A stretch of 64,000 bases of DNA from NCBI GenBank assembly GCA_018000995.1, contig JAGNIU010000002.1, forward strand, positions 1-64,000. The letters run 5' to 3'. The notes beneath the pieces were generated by a model that saw only the letters and a program-made list of their open reading frames with translations, was not told the DNA's origin and searched no databases. Position 1 is the stretch's first letter, and each line of letters starts with the position of its first letter. The stretch is from Bacteroidia bacterium (lineage in GTDB: Bacteria > Bacteroidota > Bacteroidia > B-17B0 > Aurantibacillaceae). This document shows positions 1-9,240 of the stretch, in pieces. Made by a program: the position numbers and the translations under genes.

Positions 1-1400
1 CTATTTACGAAACTAAAATGCAAAATCAGGCGATGAATTCGCAGTTTGCTATTTTGTACCGCACCAATGCACAATCGCGTTCGTTTGAAGAATCTTTACG
101 TCGCTTAAATATTCCGTATCGTATTTTCGGAGGCGTTTCTTTTTATCAGCGTAAAGAAATTAAAGATGCTCTTGGCTATTTCCGTTTAACGATTAATAAT
201 AATGATGATGAATCCTTAAAACGAATCATCAATTATCCTGCGCGTGGCATCGGACAAACTACAGTAGATAAAATTATGGTCGCCGCTGCCGAACATGATA
301 TTAGCATGTGGACTGTTATTTCAAATCTTCAGGATTTTAAATTGGGAATTAATTCAGGAACCAGCTCTAAGATTGGAGATTTTGTAACCTCAATTAAATC
401 TTTTGCATTGATGTTACCATTGAAAGATGCTTTTGAATTAGGAAATCATATTTTAGTAAGCACCGGTATTGTACGCGAATTATACTCCGACAAAACTGTT
501 GAAGGTGTAGCGCGTTACGAAAATATTCAGGAATTATTAAACGGTATAAAAGATTTTTCGGAAACAGAACGCACACCACAAGAAGATGAATTGAATGAAG
601 TAACTAAATTAAGTCTGCCAAAAGATGAAACCGACATGTTTGCACAAGCTGCAGATGGAGGCATTCGTACTTTGGATGAGTTTATGCAGGAAATTACTTT
701 ATTAACCGGAACAGATGATGCGGATGATGATGAGAACAAGGATAAAGTCAGCTTAATGACCATTCACGCCGCAAAAGGCTTGGAGTTTCCTTATGTTTAT
801 GTTGTTGGTTTGGAAGAGAATTTATTCCCTTCACAACTCTCTTTAAATAGCAGAAGTGATTTAGAAGAAGAACGTCGTTTGTTTTATGTAGCCGTAACGC
901 GTGCCGAGAAAAAAGCAACTTTAAGTTATGCTTTAACCCGTTACCGTTTTGGAAATATTTTATATTGTGAGCCAAGTCGTTTTATTGATGAAATAGACGC
1001 GCAGTTCATTGAATTACCAGAAGACAACAGCACGGAATTTGCAGATGATACCTTTGAAGGTTTCAGAAAAGGATACAACGATAAAAAAGAAGTGAAGTTT
1101 GAAAAATTTGGCAAATCTGCTTTCAAGAAAAAAGAACCGGAGCCAAAAATAAATTTCCAACCACCAAAAAATTTAATCTCTCTTAATTCGCGTTTAGCAA
1201 AACAAGCGCTTAGTCAACCCATAAACACCGAAGGCAATAAATTATTAAAAATTGGCGATGTAGTGTTACACGAAAAATTCGGACAAGGACAAATTACCGA
1301 CATCGAAGGCGCCTGGCCTGAAAGCAAAGCCACTATTAATTTTATGAATACCGGTGAGAAAAAATTGTTACTGAAATATGCCAAATTAAGTTTGGTTTAA
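1..1400 (+). CDS. uvrD: UvrD/PcrA-type ATP-dependent DNA helicase, 3' part
   Basis: C-terminal half of a superfamily 1A 3'-5' DNA helicase of repair and replication restart. The frame is open from base 3, before the first ATG at 18, so the 5' end lies outside the window. Counting from that ATG, motif IV (FAILYRTNAQSR) is at about residue 10, motif V (TIHAAKGLEF) at about 250 and motif VI (FYVAVTRAEKK) at about 290. Residues near 410-460 hold the PcrA-type C-terminal module (GDVVLHEKFGQGQI). Walker A and B are missing only because the gene is cut by the window edge. It ends 10 bp before the next gene on the same strand. PcrA rather than Rep or RecB is favoured by that C-terminal module. Confidence 0.93.
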   Translation, partial: IYETKMQNQAMNSQFAILYRTNAQSRSFEESLRRLNIPYRIFGGVSFYQRKEIKDALGYFRLTINNNDDESLKRIINYPARGIGQTTVDKIMVAAAEHDISMWTVISNLQDFKLGINSGTSSKIGDFVTSIKSFALMLPLKDAFELGNHILVSTGIVRELYSDKTVEGVARYENIQELLNGIKDFSETERTPQEDELNEVTKLSLPKDETDMFAQAADGGIRTLDEFMQEITLLTGTDDADDDENKDKVSLMTIHAAKGLEFPYVYVVGLEENLFPSQLSLNSRSDLEEERRLFYVAVTRAEKKATLSYALTRYRFGNILYCEPSRFIDEIDAQFIELPEDNSTEFADDTFEGFRKGYNDKKEVKFEKFGKSAFKKKEPEPKINFQPPKNLISLNSRLAKQALSQPINTEGNKLLKIGDVVLHEKFGQGQITDIEGAWPESKATINFMNTGEKKLLLKYAKLSLV

Positions 1401-1410
1401 AAAATCAGTC

Positions 1411-2994
1411 ATGCTTAAATTTAAAACGCTCATTTACTTACTACTTTCTTTTTTATTAAACTTAAACATAGTTGGACAAACTGATGTAGTAGATTCGTTA
1501 AAGAAGGTTTTAAAAAACAGCACACACGACACTTCGCGTTGCAAAGCTATAGCTGCATTGGTTGAAGTTGCACCTGATGGCGAATGGGAAGCGTTTAATG
1601 AACAACTTATCGATTTAGTAGAACTTAACTTAAAAAAACATTCAGGAAACAAATCACTAACAAAGGTTTTTAAAAAATATAAAGCATTTTCTTTAGTTAA
1701 TTCAGGCATCATTTTAAAAATGCACGGCAAAACAAATGAAGCTTTATCCTGTTTCGAAAACAGTTTAAAAATACAAGAGGAAATTGGCTATAAAGAAGGG
1801 ATTGCGTATGCCCTTGGTGGAATTGGTGTTATTTATCAAGAATTAGGCAAAAACGATAAAGCGCTATCTTATCACTTAAAGGCTTCAGAAATGCAACGTG
1901 AAATTAAAGATGATAAAGGATTAGCTTACACTTTAATTTACATTGGACAATTATACAATAGCAGTGGTAATGTAAAAAAATCATTAGACTTTTATAACGA
2001 GAGTTTGAAGATTAATGAAAGGATAGGCAACAAACAAGGAATGGCATTTGCCACAAACGATATTGGTGTTCTTTATCAAAGTCAGGATGAAAGTGCTAAT
2101 GCCCTCGAATGTTTTTTAAAGAGTTATAAATTACAGGAAGAATTAGGAGATAAGATTGGCCAAGCTACTTCATTGCACAATGTAGCGGATATTTACCTTA
2201 GTAAAGGAGATTATAACAAAGCGCTTGAATACTTCAATAAAGCATTAAAGCTTAACGAAGAAATTAATAATAAACACGGCATTGCCTTGGCACTGGCAAA
2301 TATTGGCCGAACCTACGAACATTTCAATAATTATTTGGAAGCACAAAATTATTATTCAAAATCTCTTTCCATTTATACTGAACTTAATGAGGCGAGTGGT
2401 ATTATCGACGGAAATACAGGTCTTGGCAGGGCTTATTTCAGAACGGGGGACTATTCTAAAGCTGTTCCTTATGCCGAGAAGGCTTTTAAATTAGCTAAAG
2501 AACTTGGTTTCCCGATACAAATTAGTACAGTAGCCAAATTGCTTACCGAGATTTATAAAAAACAAAACAATAAAGCCAAAGCTTTTGACATGCTGGAACT
2601 TTATCTTTTAATGCGTGATAGCGTAAGTAACGAACAAACCAAACGTGCCAGTATCAAAAATCAATTAAACTATGAGTATGATAAAAAAGTAGTAGCCGAT
2701 AGTTTAAAGGCTGCTGAAGAAAAGAAAATCCGTCAACTCAAATCCGAACAAGAAGAAAAACAACGCTATTTTTTGTATGGTGGTTTAGTATTGACTTTAG
2801 TCTTCGGAGGATTTATGTTTAATCGTTTTAGGATTACACAAAAGCAGAAAAAAGTTATTGAAGAACAAAAACATTTAGTAGAAGAAAAACAAAAAGAGAT
2901 TATTGATAGCATTCATTACGCCAAACGTATTCAGCAAAGTTTAATGCCGAATGAAAAGTATATTGAGAAAACGATTGATAAACTAAAAAAATAA
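1411..2994 (+). CDS. TPR repeat membrane protein lacking its SpoIIE phosphatase domain
   Basis: 527 residues. A signal peptide is followed by about eight tetratricopeptide repeats (roughly residues 90-400; units such as GIAYALGGIGVIYQELGKND), a charged coiled coil, one membrane segment near residue 455 (FLYGGLVLTLVFGGFMF) and a cytoplasmic coiled coil ending in DSIHYAKRIQQSLMPNEKY. In Bacteroidota this last motif is normally the linker into a SpoIIE/PP2C phosphatase domain; here the protein stops about 20 residues later and the next gene is unrelated. The same architecture and end point occur at 33041-34525. It is likely a sensor that works with a phosphatase supplied in trans, or a truncated sensor. 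The architecture is clear; the signal sensed is unknown. Confidence 0.85.
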   Translation: MLKFKTLIYLLLSFLLNLNIVGQTDVVDSLKKVLKNSTHDTSRCKAIAALVEVAPDGEWEAFNEQLIDLVELNLKKHSGNKSLTKVFKKYKAFSLVNSGIILKMHGKTNEALSCFENSLKIQEEIGYKEGIAYALGGIGVIYQELGKNDKALSYHLKASEMQREIKDDKGLAYTLIYIGQLYNSSGNVKKSLDFYNESLKINERIGNKQGMAFATNDIGVLYQSQDESANALECFLKSYKLQEELGDKIGQATSLHNVADIYLSKGDYNKALEYFNKALKLNEEINNKHGIALALANIGRTYEHFNNYLEAQNYYSKSLSIYTELNEASGIIDGNTGLGRAYFRTGDYSKAVPYAEKAFKLAKELGFPIQISTVAKLLTEIYKKQNNKAKAFDMLELYLLMRDSVSNEQTKRASIKNQLNYEYDKKVVADSLKAAEEKKIRQLKSEQEEKQRYFLYGGLVLTLVFGGFMFNRFRITQKQKKVIEEQKHLVEEKQKEIIDSIHYAKRIQQSLMPNEKYIEKTIDKLKK

Positions 2995-2998
2995 AAGC

Positions 2999-3784
2999 AT
3001 GTTTAAACCAACAGCCATTAGTTTTACTGAATTACCTCGTCAATTACCAATGAATTTAAAATTATCGGTTTGGTTTTCGAACATCTTCTTTTTGTTTGGC
3101 TTTGTTTTTACTTTGATGGGAGGTATAACTGCCGGTATTATTTTAAGTAAAGCTGATTTAAAATCTTTTGTGCTATCAGATAATTTTAACAAAACCGCAA
3201 CAGGTATCATCACCGAAGTAAAAGATTGCAACTCGAGCGAAAATAAACATACCATTTACAGATTTGATTATACGTTTACCGCTGAGAACGGGAGCAATAC
3301 TACAGGACATTCATTTTCAACCAGCACAGCCTTGCAAAAAGGAGATGAGGCAACTATTGAATATGATGAAAAAAAGCCTGAACACTCCATGATAAAAGGA
3401 ATGCGCACTGCTGAATTTCCTATTTGGGTAGTACTTTTGGTTTTGATATTTCCTTTTATTGGTATTTGTTTTTTGATTAGCAATTTTATTAGTGCTAAGA
3501 AAAACTTAAACATTTTGACTAATGGAATTCTCACAACAGGAAAGTTTATTTCAAAAACGGCTACATCAACTAAAATAAATAACCAAACGGTTTATCGGGT
3601 AACGTTTGAATTTATAGATGCGCAAAAAACACCGCGACGTGCTGAAGTAAAAACACATCATCCACACAAATTACAAGACGAAGCACAAGAACCCGTTGTT
3701 TATCTTTCCGAACAACCCGAAAAAGCAGTTATGCTGGATGCACTTCCTAAAATTGTAAGAAGGTTTTTTGAGGGGAATGGATAG
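2999..3784 (+). CDS. DUF3592-like membrane protein
   Basis: 261 residues, starting 4 bp after the TPR gene, so probably co-transcribed. Membrane segments are visible near residues 25-50 (VWFSNIFFLFGFVFTLMGGI) and 143-165 (VVLLVLIFPFIGICFLISNF). Between and after them are two similar beta-rich stretches (TGIITEVKDC...YRFDYTF and TGKFISKTAT...YRVTFEF), each followed by a turn of the type GDEATIEYDEKKPE or EAQEPVVYLSEQPE. This is the pattern of a duplicated DUF3592 domain. No catalytic motif is seen and the function is unknown. The gene ends 1 bp from the convergent PagL-like gene. Confidence 0.7.
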   Translation: MFKPTAISFTELPRQLPMNLKLSVWFSNIFFLFGFVFTLMGGITAGIILSKADLKSFVLSDNFNKTATGIITEVKDCNSSENKHTIYRFDYTFTAENGSNTTGHSFSTSTALQKGDEATIEYDEKKPEHSMIKGMRTAEFPIWVVLLVLIFPFIGICFLISNFISAKKNLNILTNGILTTGKFISKTATSTKINNQTVYRVTFEFIDAQKTPRRAEVKTHHPHKLQDEAQEPVVYLSEQPEKAVMLDALPKIVRRFFEGNG

Positions 3785-3785
3785 T

Positions 3786-4868
3786 TTACAACCTCACCCC
3801 AATACCCCAATTAATTTCATCGGAGATTTCTAATTTAAAAACACGAAGATTAACGGCCGCAAAAAATAGTTCGTTGAAATAATATTTTATACCTAACTTT
3901 TGATAGAAATCAGAAAAAGCGGGATACGGAGCGTACACATGGTAACCGAATTGTGTTAAAACACCCACTTTTCCAATAAAAAACTCATGACCAGCTGATA
4001 TTCCTACACGCTTAAAATCCTTTCCTCTATGTTCAGCGCTATTTTCTATAATATATTCCACTGCCCTATTCACAAAAACATCAACTCCTGCGTTAATAGC
4101 ATTAACGCGCGATATTTTTTTATCAACGTAAGAGGATATAGTAAACAATCTGTATTTTTCCTCATTATCATTGTCGATTTGCTTTATACCTGTACCTAAA
4201 GAAATATTGTACCTTATGCCTCGATCGTCTTCTTCTGCATCGGGGTTTTTATAAACCAAATTCTTTTTATCTCCAATAATATAACCTGCACCGGCTTTAA
4301 ACATTACTAAATTTAGTCCATTGTTGGGCTGCGACATCCCTCCATTCGAGTAATGCATCCCGGTAACCTCAAGATTAAACGATAATTTAGAAGTTGGGTA
4401 AACTGTAATGCCCAATCCTAATTCTCCTGAAAAACTCAGATGCTGGCTGATGGAATTATTATAATTTTCATTAGCATGATCGTTTTTTTTGTAAATTTTT
4501 GTTGCGTAGAAAAATCCGGCGGAAAGTCTCACAAAAGATTCAACTTTTTTCTTTCTGGCAAAAACATAATTCATGAAACGATTTAAAGCAATAGTGCTTC
4601 CCAAATATTTATTACGATGATCGATAAACGATAAAGACCATCCTGTTTGCGGGTAGTTGAAGATTTTTTCCCAATATTGATCACCTTTTCTTTGCTTATA
4701 AAAACTAAGCTCACAACCCGAAGGGACAGTATTACCAAATTCTCTTTCGCTTGCGTTGTTAAAATTAAAGCCATACTCATAAGCAGCGCCAAGATTGTAA
4801 ATACTTTGAGAAAACATTCTTAGTACAAAAAAAGAAAGAATGGTTATAATAATCTTTACCTTTTTCAT
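3786..4868 (-). CDS. PagL-like outer-membrane acyloxyacyl hydrolase (lipid A deacylase family)
   Basis: 360 residues with a signal peptide and alternating beta strands typical of a small outer-membrane barrel. Residues 170-186 read TGMHYSNGGMSQPNNGL and then N. This matches the active-site segment of PagL lipid A 3-O-deacylases, with His172 and Ser174 in the catalytic spacing. In PagL a Glu completing the triad lies 14 residues after the His; here that residue is Asn186. A second barrel-like half follows (residues 200-360), making the protein about twice the length of PagL. It is last in a minus-strand run downstream of uvrA. It may modify lipid A or be a non-catalytic relative. Confidence 0.65.
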   Translation of the reverse strand: MKKVKIIITILSFFVLRMFSQSIYNLGAAYEYGFNFNNASEREFGNTVPSGCELSFYKQRKGDQYWEKIFNYPQTGWSLSFIDHRNKYLGSTIALNRFMNYVFARKKKVESFVRLSAGFFYATKIYKKNDHANENYNNSISQHLSFSGELGLGITVYPTSKLSFNLEVTGMHYSNGGMSQPNNGLNLVMFKAGAGYIIGDKKNLVYKNPDAEEDDRGIRYNISLGTGIKQIDNDNEEKYRLFTISSYVDKKISRVNAINAGVDVFVNRAVEYIIENSAEHRGKDFKRVGISAGHEFFIGKVGVLTQFGYHVYAPYPAFSDFYQKLGIKYYFNELFFAAVNLRVFKLEISDEINWGIGVRL

Positions 4869-4874
4869 TTTTTC

Positions 4875-5138
4875 TTAATGTGTAAAAACATAATGCGTAA
4901 CATTAATGAGGGAAAATAAAGAGAGAATTGCTGAAACCCAAATTATCCAATTACCTTTACTTTTTGTGTAATAATAGACGCATAGTCCAACATGAGTGAT
5001 AACAATAGGTGCGCCAAAAATCATTATTGTAAAAGGTCCCGCAATCCAATCACCAGCCGGATAAGTATAAATAATTACATAACAAGTAAAACTTAAAAGT
5101 GCCAGGTATATTGCAGCAACTGATTTTAAATTTTCCAT
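4875..5138 (-). CDS. small three-helix membrane protein, unknown
   Basis: 87 residues, almost entirely three hydrophobic segments (about residues 7-26, 33-56 and 66-84), starting at ATG. It lies 3 bp after the uvrA stop and 6 bp before the PagL-like gene, so it is probably co-transcribed with both. No family is recognised. The tight spacing and regular transmembrane pattern support a real gene. Confidence 0.6.
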   Translation of the reverse strand: MENLKSVAAIYLALLSFTCYVIIYTYPAGDWIAGPFTIMIFGAPIVITHVGLCVYYYTKSKGNWIIWVSAILSLFSLINVTHYVFTH

Positions 5139-5141
5139 TAA

Positions 5142-8030
5142 TTAAATCATTTCTTTTTTCAGAAACTTAGCAGTATGCCCCACCTTCGTTTTAATCAACT
5201 CCTCCGGAGTTCCTGTAAATAAAACCTCTCCTCCGCCTCTGCCTCCTTCGGGACCGATGTCGATGATATGGTCGGCGACTTTTATAATATCCATGTTGTG
5301 TTCAATTACTAAAACAGTGTTGCCTTGGTCAACCAAACGATTTAATACGCCTAATAAAATACGGATGTCTTCAAAATGTAAACCTGTAGTAGGTTCATCT
5401 AAAATATAAAATGTGTTACCAGTATCTTTTTTACTTAATTCAGTCGCTAATTTTACACGTTGTGCTTCTCCTCCACTTAAAGTTGTTGCTTGTTGTCCGA
5501 GAGTGATATAGCCCAAACCAACATCCTGCAACGTTTTTATTTGTCGGAATATACTTGGAATGCTTTCAAAATACTCACAAGCTTGGTCGATAGTCATGTT
5601 TAAAACATCGCTTATTGATTTTCCTTTAAAGCGAACTTCCAATGTTTCGCGGTTGTAACGTTTTCCATTGCATTCGTCACAATTCACATACACATCAGGC
5701 AAAAAATTCATCTCAATGGTTTTTACACCAGCGCCACCACAAGTTTCGCAGCGACCACCTTTTACATTAAAGGAAAAACGTCCGGGTTTGTAACCGCGAA
5801 TTTTTGCTTCAGGTAAGTCTGCAAATAAATTACGGATGTCAGAGAATACATTTGTGTAAGTTGCAGGATTACTACGAGGTGTTCTTCCTATTGGAGATTG
5901 ATCGATCTCAATTATTTTATCAATGTTATCAATTTCTGTTAATGACTTATACGGTAACGGTTTCTTTTCTGAATTATAAAAGTGTGCAGATAAAATCGGA
6001 TACAACGTTTCATTTATCAAACTCGATTTTCCACTACCGCTTACACCTGTTACACAAATGAATTTACCCAAAGGCAAATCAATAGATACATTTTTAAGAT
6101 TATGTCCGGTACAACCTTTTAAACTAATTTTTTTACCATTTCCCGCTCTGCGTTTTTTCGGAATCTCAATTTGTTTTTTACCGTTGATATATTGCGCAGT
6201 TACAGTATCGAGTTTCAACATTTCTTTCGGTGTTGCACCTAAAACTACTCTTCCACCATGTACTCCAGCGCCCGGACCGATATCAATTACGTAATCACTC
6301 TCCACAATCATGTCTTTATCGTGTTCAACAACTAAAACAGAATTCCCAACATCACGTAAGTTTTTCAAAGCTTCAATCAAACGCATGTTATCGCGTTGAT
6401 GCAAACCAATACTCGGCTCATCTAAAATATATAATACACCAACCAATTGCGAACCAATTTGTGTAGCGAGACGAATACGCTGTGCCTCTCCCCCACTTAA
6501 AGAACGGGAAGAACGATTTAAAGTAACATAATCCAATCCAACTTCTAATAAAAAACCAATTCTTGCGCGAATTTCTTTTAAAACTTCTTTAGCAATAATG
6601 TTTTGATGTTTATTGATACGTTTTTCAATATTCTTAAACCATTCGTTCAATAAACTGATATCCATTTCAGATAATTCCGAAATGTTCTTCTCATCAATCT
6701 TAAAATACAAAGCTTCACGTTTCAAACGGGTACCATGACATTGCGGACAGTCAATTTTATTAGTAAACCCTTGAACCCAACGTTGTGCGGCTGGTGAAGG
6801 ATTTTCTTCAGCTTGTTTCACAATAAAATTAGCGATGCCTTCAAACGCTACAGTGTAGCCTGCGGTATTCGTATCTGTTTTTACTTTTATTAATTCGTCG
6901 CTACCAAATAAAATTGTATTAACAGCCTCATCACTTAATTCATCAAAAGGTGTATCTAAATCAAAATCATGCAACTTACCAATAGCAGCAAGCTGTGTAA
7001 AAATCCAACTTCCTTTTGATTCTCCAATTGGGGCAATCGCTCCCTTTTTAATTGAGAGTTTTTGATTGGGAACAATTTTATTAATATCAATTTCAGATAT
7101 TTCTCCTAGTCCGTTACACTTTGGACAAGCACCATAAGGAGAGTTGAACGAAAATAAATTTGGAGCCGGTTCATCGTAAGAAATTCCTGTTGTTGGACAC
7201 ATTAACGAGCGCGAAAAGAAAACAGCTTTATCTGGAACAGGTTTTGCACCCTTCTTTGCTTTTACTTCTTCCTTATGTTCAGAAACCATGATAGTTCCTT
7301 TACCATGTTTCATTGCGGTTTGCAACGATTGATTTAAACGTGTTTTTGAACCTGCATTAATTTCAATTCTGTCAATCACAATTTCAATATCGTGAATTTT
7401 GTAACGATCCACTTGCATTTTTGGCGTGAGGTCTTTTATTTCACCATCAATACGAATCTTAGTAAAACCTTTTTTACGAACCTCTTCAAACAATTCGCGG
7501 TAATGACCTTTTCGTCCTTTTACAACAGGCGCAAGAATATTTATTTTTTTGTTTTTGTATTTATCCTGAATTAAATCTACAATTTGTTCATCGCTATAAC
7601 GCACCATTTTCTCTCCTGTTTCATAAGAGAAAGCATCAGAAGCACGGGCAAATAATAAACGAAGGAAATCGTAAATCTCAGTAATAGTACCAACTGTTGA
7701 GCGCGGGTTTTTGTTTACTGTTTTTTGTTCGATAGAAATAACCGGACTCAATCCCGAAATTTTATCTACATCAGGTCGCTCCATACTTCCTAAAAACTGA
7801 CGGGCGTAAGAAGAGAAACTTTCAACATAACGCCGTTGTCCTTCGGCGTAAATAGTATCGAAAGCTAAAGATGATTTTCCGCTTCCGCTTAAGCCCGTAA
7901 TAACAACCAGTTTATTGCGGGGAATAGATAGAGAAATATTTTTAAGATTGTGTTCGCGGGCGCCAATGACTTCTATATTTTCTTCAGCAACCTGCGTGTA
8001 CGATTCTTCTTCTTTTATTTTAGTTTCCAA
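5142..8030 (-). CDS. uvrA: excinuclease ABC subunit UvrA
   Basis: 962 residues, the usual length plus a short N-terminal tail. UvrA is the damage-recognition ATPase of nucleotide excision repair and loads UvrB onto lesions. Both ABC modules are complete: Walker A GLSGSGKSS (about residue 46) and GVSGSGKSS (about 670), signatures SLSGGEAQRIRLATQIGS and TLSGGEAQRVKLATEL, and zinc ligands in CPKCNGLGE, CPQCHGTR, CETCGGAG and CDECNGKR. No ATG precedes the conserved region; translation must start at TTG (8028-8030), 1 bp after the stop of the lytic transglycosylase, which suggests translational coupling. The position downstream of envelope genes is unusual and probably incidental. Confidence 0.97.
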   Translation of the reverse strand: METKIKEEESYTQVAEENIEVIGAREHNLKNISLSIPRNKLVVITGLSGSGKSSLAFDTIYAEGQRRYVESFSSYARQFLGSMERPDVDKISGLSPVISIEQKTVNKNPRSTVGTITEIYDFLRLLFARASDAFSYETGEKMVRYSDEQIVDLIQDKYKNKKINILAPVVKGRKGHYRELFEEVRKKGFTKIRIDGEIKDLTPKMQVDRYKIHDIEIVIDRIEINAGSKTRLNQSLQTAMKHGKGTIMVSEHKEEVKAKKGAKPVPDKAVFFSRSLMCPTTGISYDEPAPNLFSFNSPYGACPKCNGLGEISEIDINKIVPNQKLSIKKGAIAPIGESKGSWIFTQLAAIGKLHDFDLDTPFDELSDEAVNTILFGSDELIKVKTDTNTAGYTVAFEGIANFIVKQAEENPSPAAQRWVQGFTNKIDCPQCHGTRLKREALYFKIDEKNISELSEMDISLLNEWFKNIEKRINKHQNIIAKEVLKEIRARIGFLLEVGLDYVTLNRSSRSLSGGEAQRIRLATQIGSQLVGVLYILDEPSIGLHQRDNMRLIEALKNLRDVGNSVLVVEHDKDMIVESDYVIDIGPGAGVHGGRVVLGATPKEMLKLDTVTAQYINGKKQIEIPKKRRAGNGKKISLKGCTGHNLKNVSIDLPLGKFICVTGVSGSGKSSLINETLYPILSAHFYNSEKKPLPYKSLTEIDNIDKIIEIDQSPIGRTPRSNPATYTNVFSDIRNLFADLPEAKIRGYKPGRFSFNVKGGRCETCGGAGVKTIEMNFLPDVYVNCDECNGKRYNRETLEVRFKGKSISDVLNMTIDQACEYFESIPSIFRQIKTLQDVGLGYITLGQQATTLSGGEAQRVKLATELSKKDTGNTFYILDEPTTGLHFEDIRILLGVLNRLVDQGNTVLVIEHNMDIIKVADHIIDIGPEGGRGGGEVLFTGTPEELIKTKVGHTAKFLKKEMI

Positions 8031-8031
8031 T

Positions 8032-9240
8032 TTAGTACTTTTTCAATTTTATGATTAGCCTTGTGCCGGACTTTAAATATGTAGAATCCGTAATATTATT
8101 CCACTCTTTAATTTCTAATACATTTACATCATAAAAATCGGCAATATCTTTTAAATTTTCGTTTACACTTACCAAATGGTTAATAACATTTTCCTCAGCG
8201 GCTGATACAGAATCGGCCACAGCCAATTGAACTGAGTTTGAATCTATTATCTCACTCTTTAATAAATCGGTATAATAACTCGAATAATCCGCATCCGACT
8301 TTTTAGGGATTTTGAATTCGTAAACGTGTTTGTCAGGATTATTCAGTTTATCCTCCAACAACCAGGGATTAAATAATTTTAAAATAGCAATGTTACACTT
8401 TACCGACTTAGCAAAATGATTTAAGTTAGTAATTGAAGAATCCACTTTAATTATTTTAATGGGAACTTTAGGGTAATATTTTAACGATTTCTTTTTCAAT
8501 CCTAAATTTTCAGGATTGGCGAATAAAGTTTTGTAGGCGAGAATTCTGTAAATAAAACTTCCGGTTTCACGGTTTAAAAGCAAATCATAATAATTATCTG
8601 ACTTTTGTTTAGCCATTGCATTTTGAATACCACCAATTCCCAAATTATATGCTGCTGCTGATAAAGTCCAATTTTGAAAAATGCTATATGCGTATTTAAT
8701 CAATTTGCAGGCGGCGTGGGTGGCTTTTTCTACTTCGAGTCGCTCATCTACATTCTCATTCACAATTAAGCCGTAATGGCGAGCTGTAGTAGGAACAAGC
8801 TGCCAAAACCCGGCCGCACCCGCCGGAGAAACTGCATTTGATAAATGACTTTCTATTACAGCAACATATTTAAAATCATCGGGCACCCCCTCTTTTTTAA
8901 GAATGGGCTCTATGTAGGGGAACCATTTTTGTGCTTTCGAGAATAAATAACCTGCATTGTTTTTCCATTGTTTATTCTTGAAAAACTCCTTTTCTAAATT
9001 ATCTTTTAAAGCGTAATCGTTAGTGGGAATTTTTTCATCACAAAAAGAAAGGTTACGCGGAATGTTTAAACCGAATACGCTGAAGTTATTGTTTTTATAA
9101 GAAGCGTAATTGTCTCCAAAACCATTTTTAAAATAAAAGACAATAAGTTGAAGCAAGATAAGTGCAACGAGCGAAAGAATTATTCGTCCGTAATTTTTAC
9201 GAAAAAAAACTAAAATATCAGATACCGTTTTATTGAGCAC
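8032..9240 (-). CDS. MltD-like membrane-bound lytic transglycosylase with LysM
   Basis: 402 residues. An N-terminal membrane anchor (about residues 16-35) is followed by an SLT-type domain: catalytic Glu in AVIESHLSNAVSPAGAAGFWQ's first four residues, then the conserved SPAGAAGFWQLVPTTARHYG segment and SAAAYNLGIGG. A LysM peptidoglycan-binding motif occupies about residues 350-398. It would cleave peptidoglycan glycan strands in the periplasm. The only suitable start is GTG at 9238-9240, which overlaps the end of the upstream WecA/MraY-like gene by 11 bp. Its link to the exopolysaccharide genes may reflect the need to open peptidoglycan for envelope machines. Confidence 0.9.
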   Translation of the reverse strand: MLNKTVSDILVFFRKNYGRIILSLVALILLQLIVFYFKNGFGDNYASYKNNNFSVFGLNIPRNLSFCDEKIPTNDYALKDNLEKEFFKNKQWKNNAGYLFSKAQKWFPYIEPILKKEGVPDDFKYVAVIESHLSNAVSPAGAAGFWQLVPTTARHYGLIVNENVDERLEVEKATHAACKLIKYAYSIFQNWTLSAAAYNLGIGGIQNAMAKQKSDNYYDLLLNRETGSFIYRILAYKTLFANPENLGLKKKSLKYYPKVPIKIIKVDSSITNLNHFAKSVKCNIAILKLFNPWLLEDKLNNPDKHVYEFKIPKKSDADYSSYYTDLLKSEIIDSNSVQLAVADSVSAAEENVINHLVSVNENLKDIADFYDVNVLEIKEWNNITDSTYLKSGTRLIIKLKKY

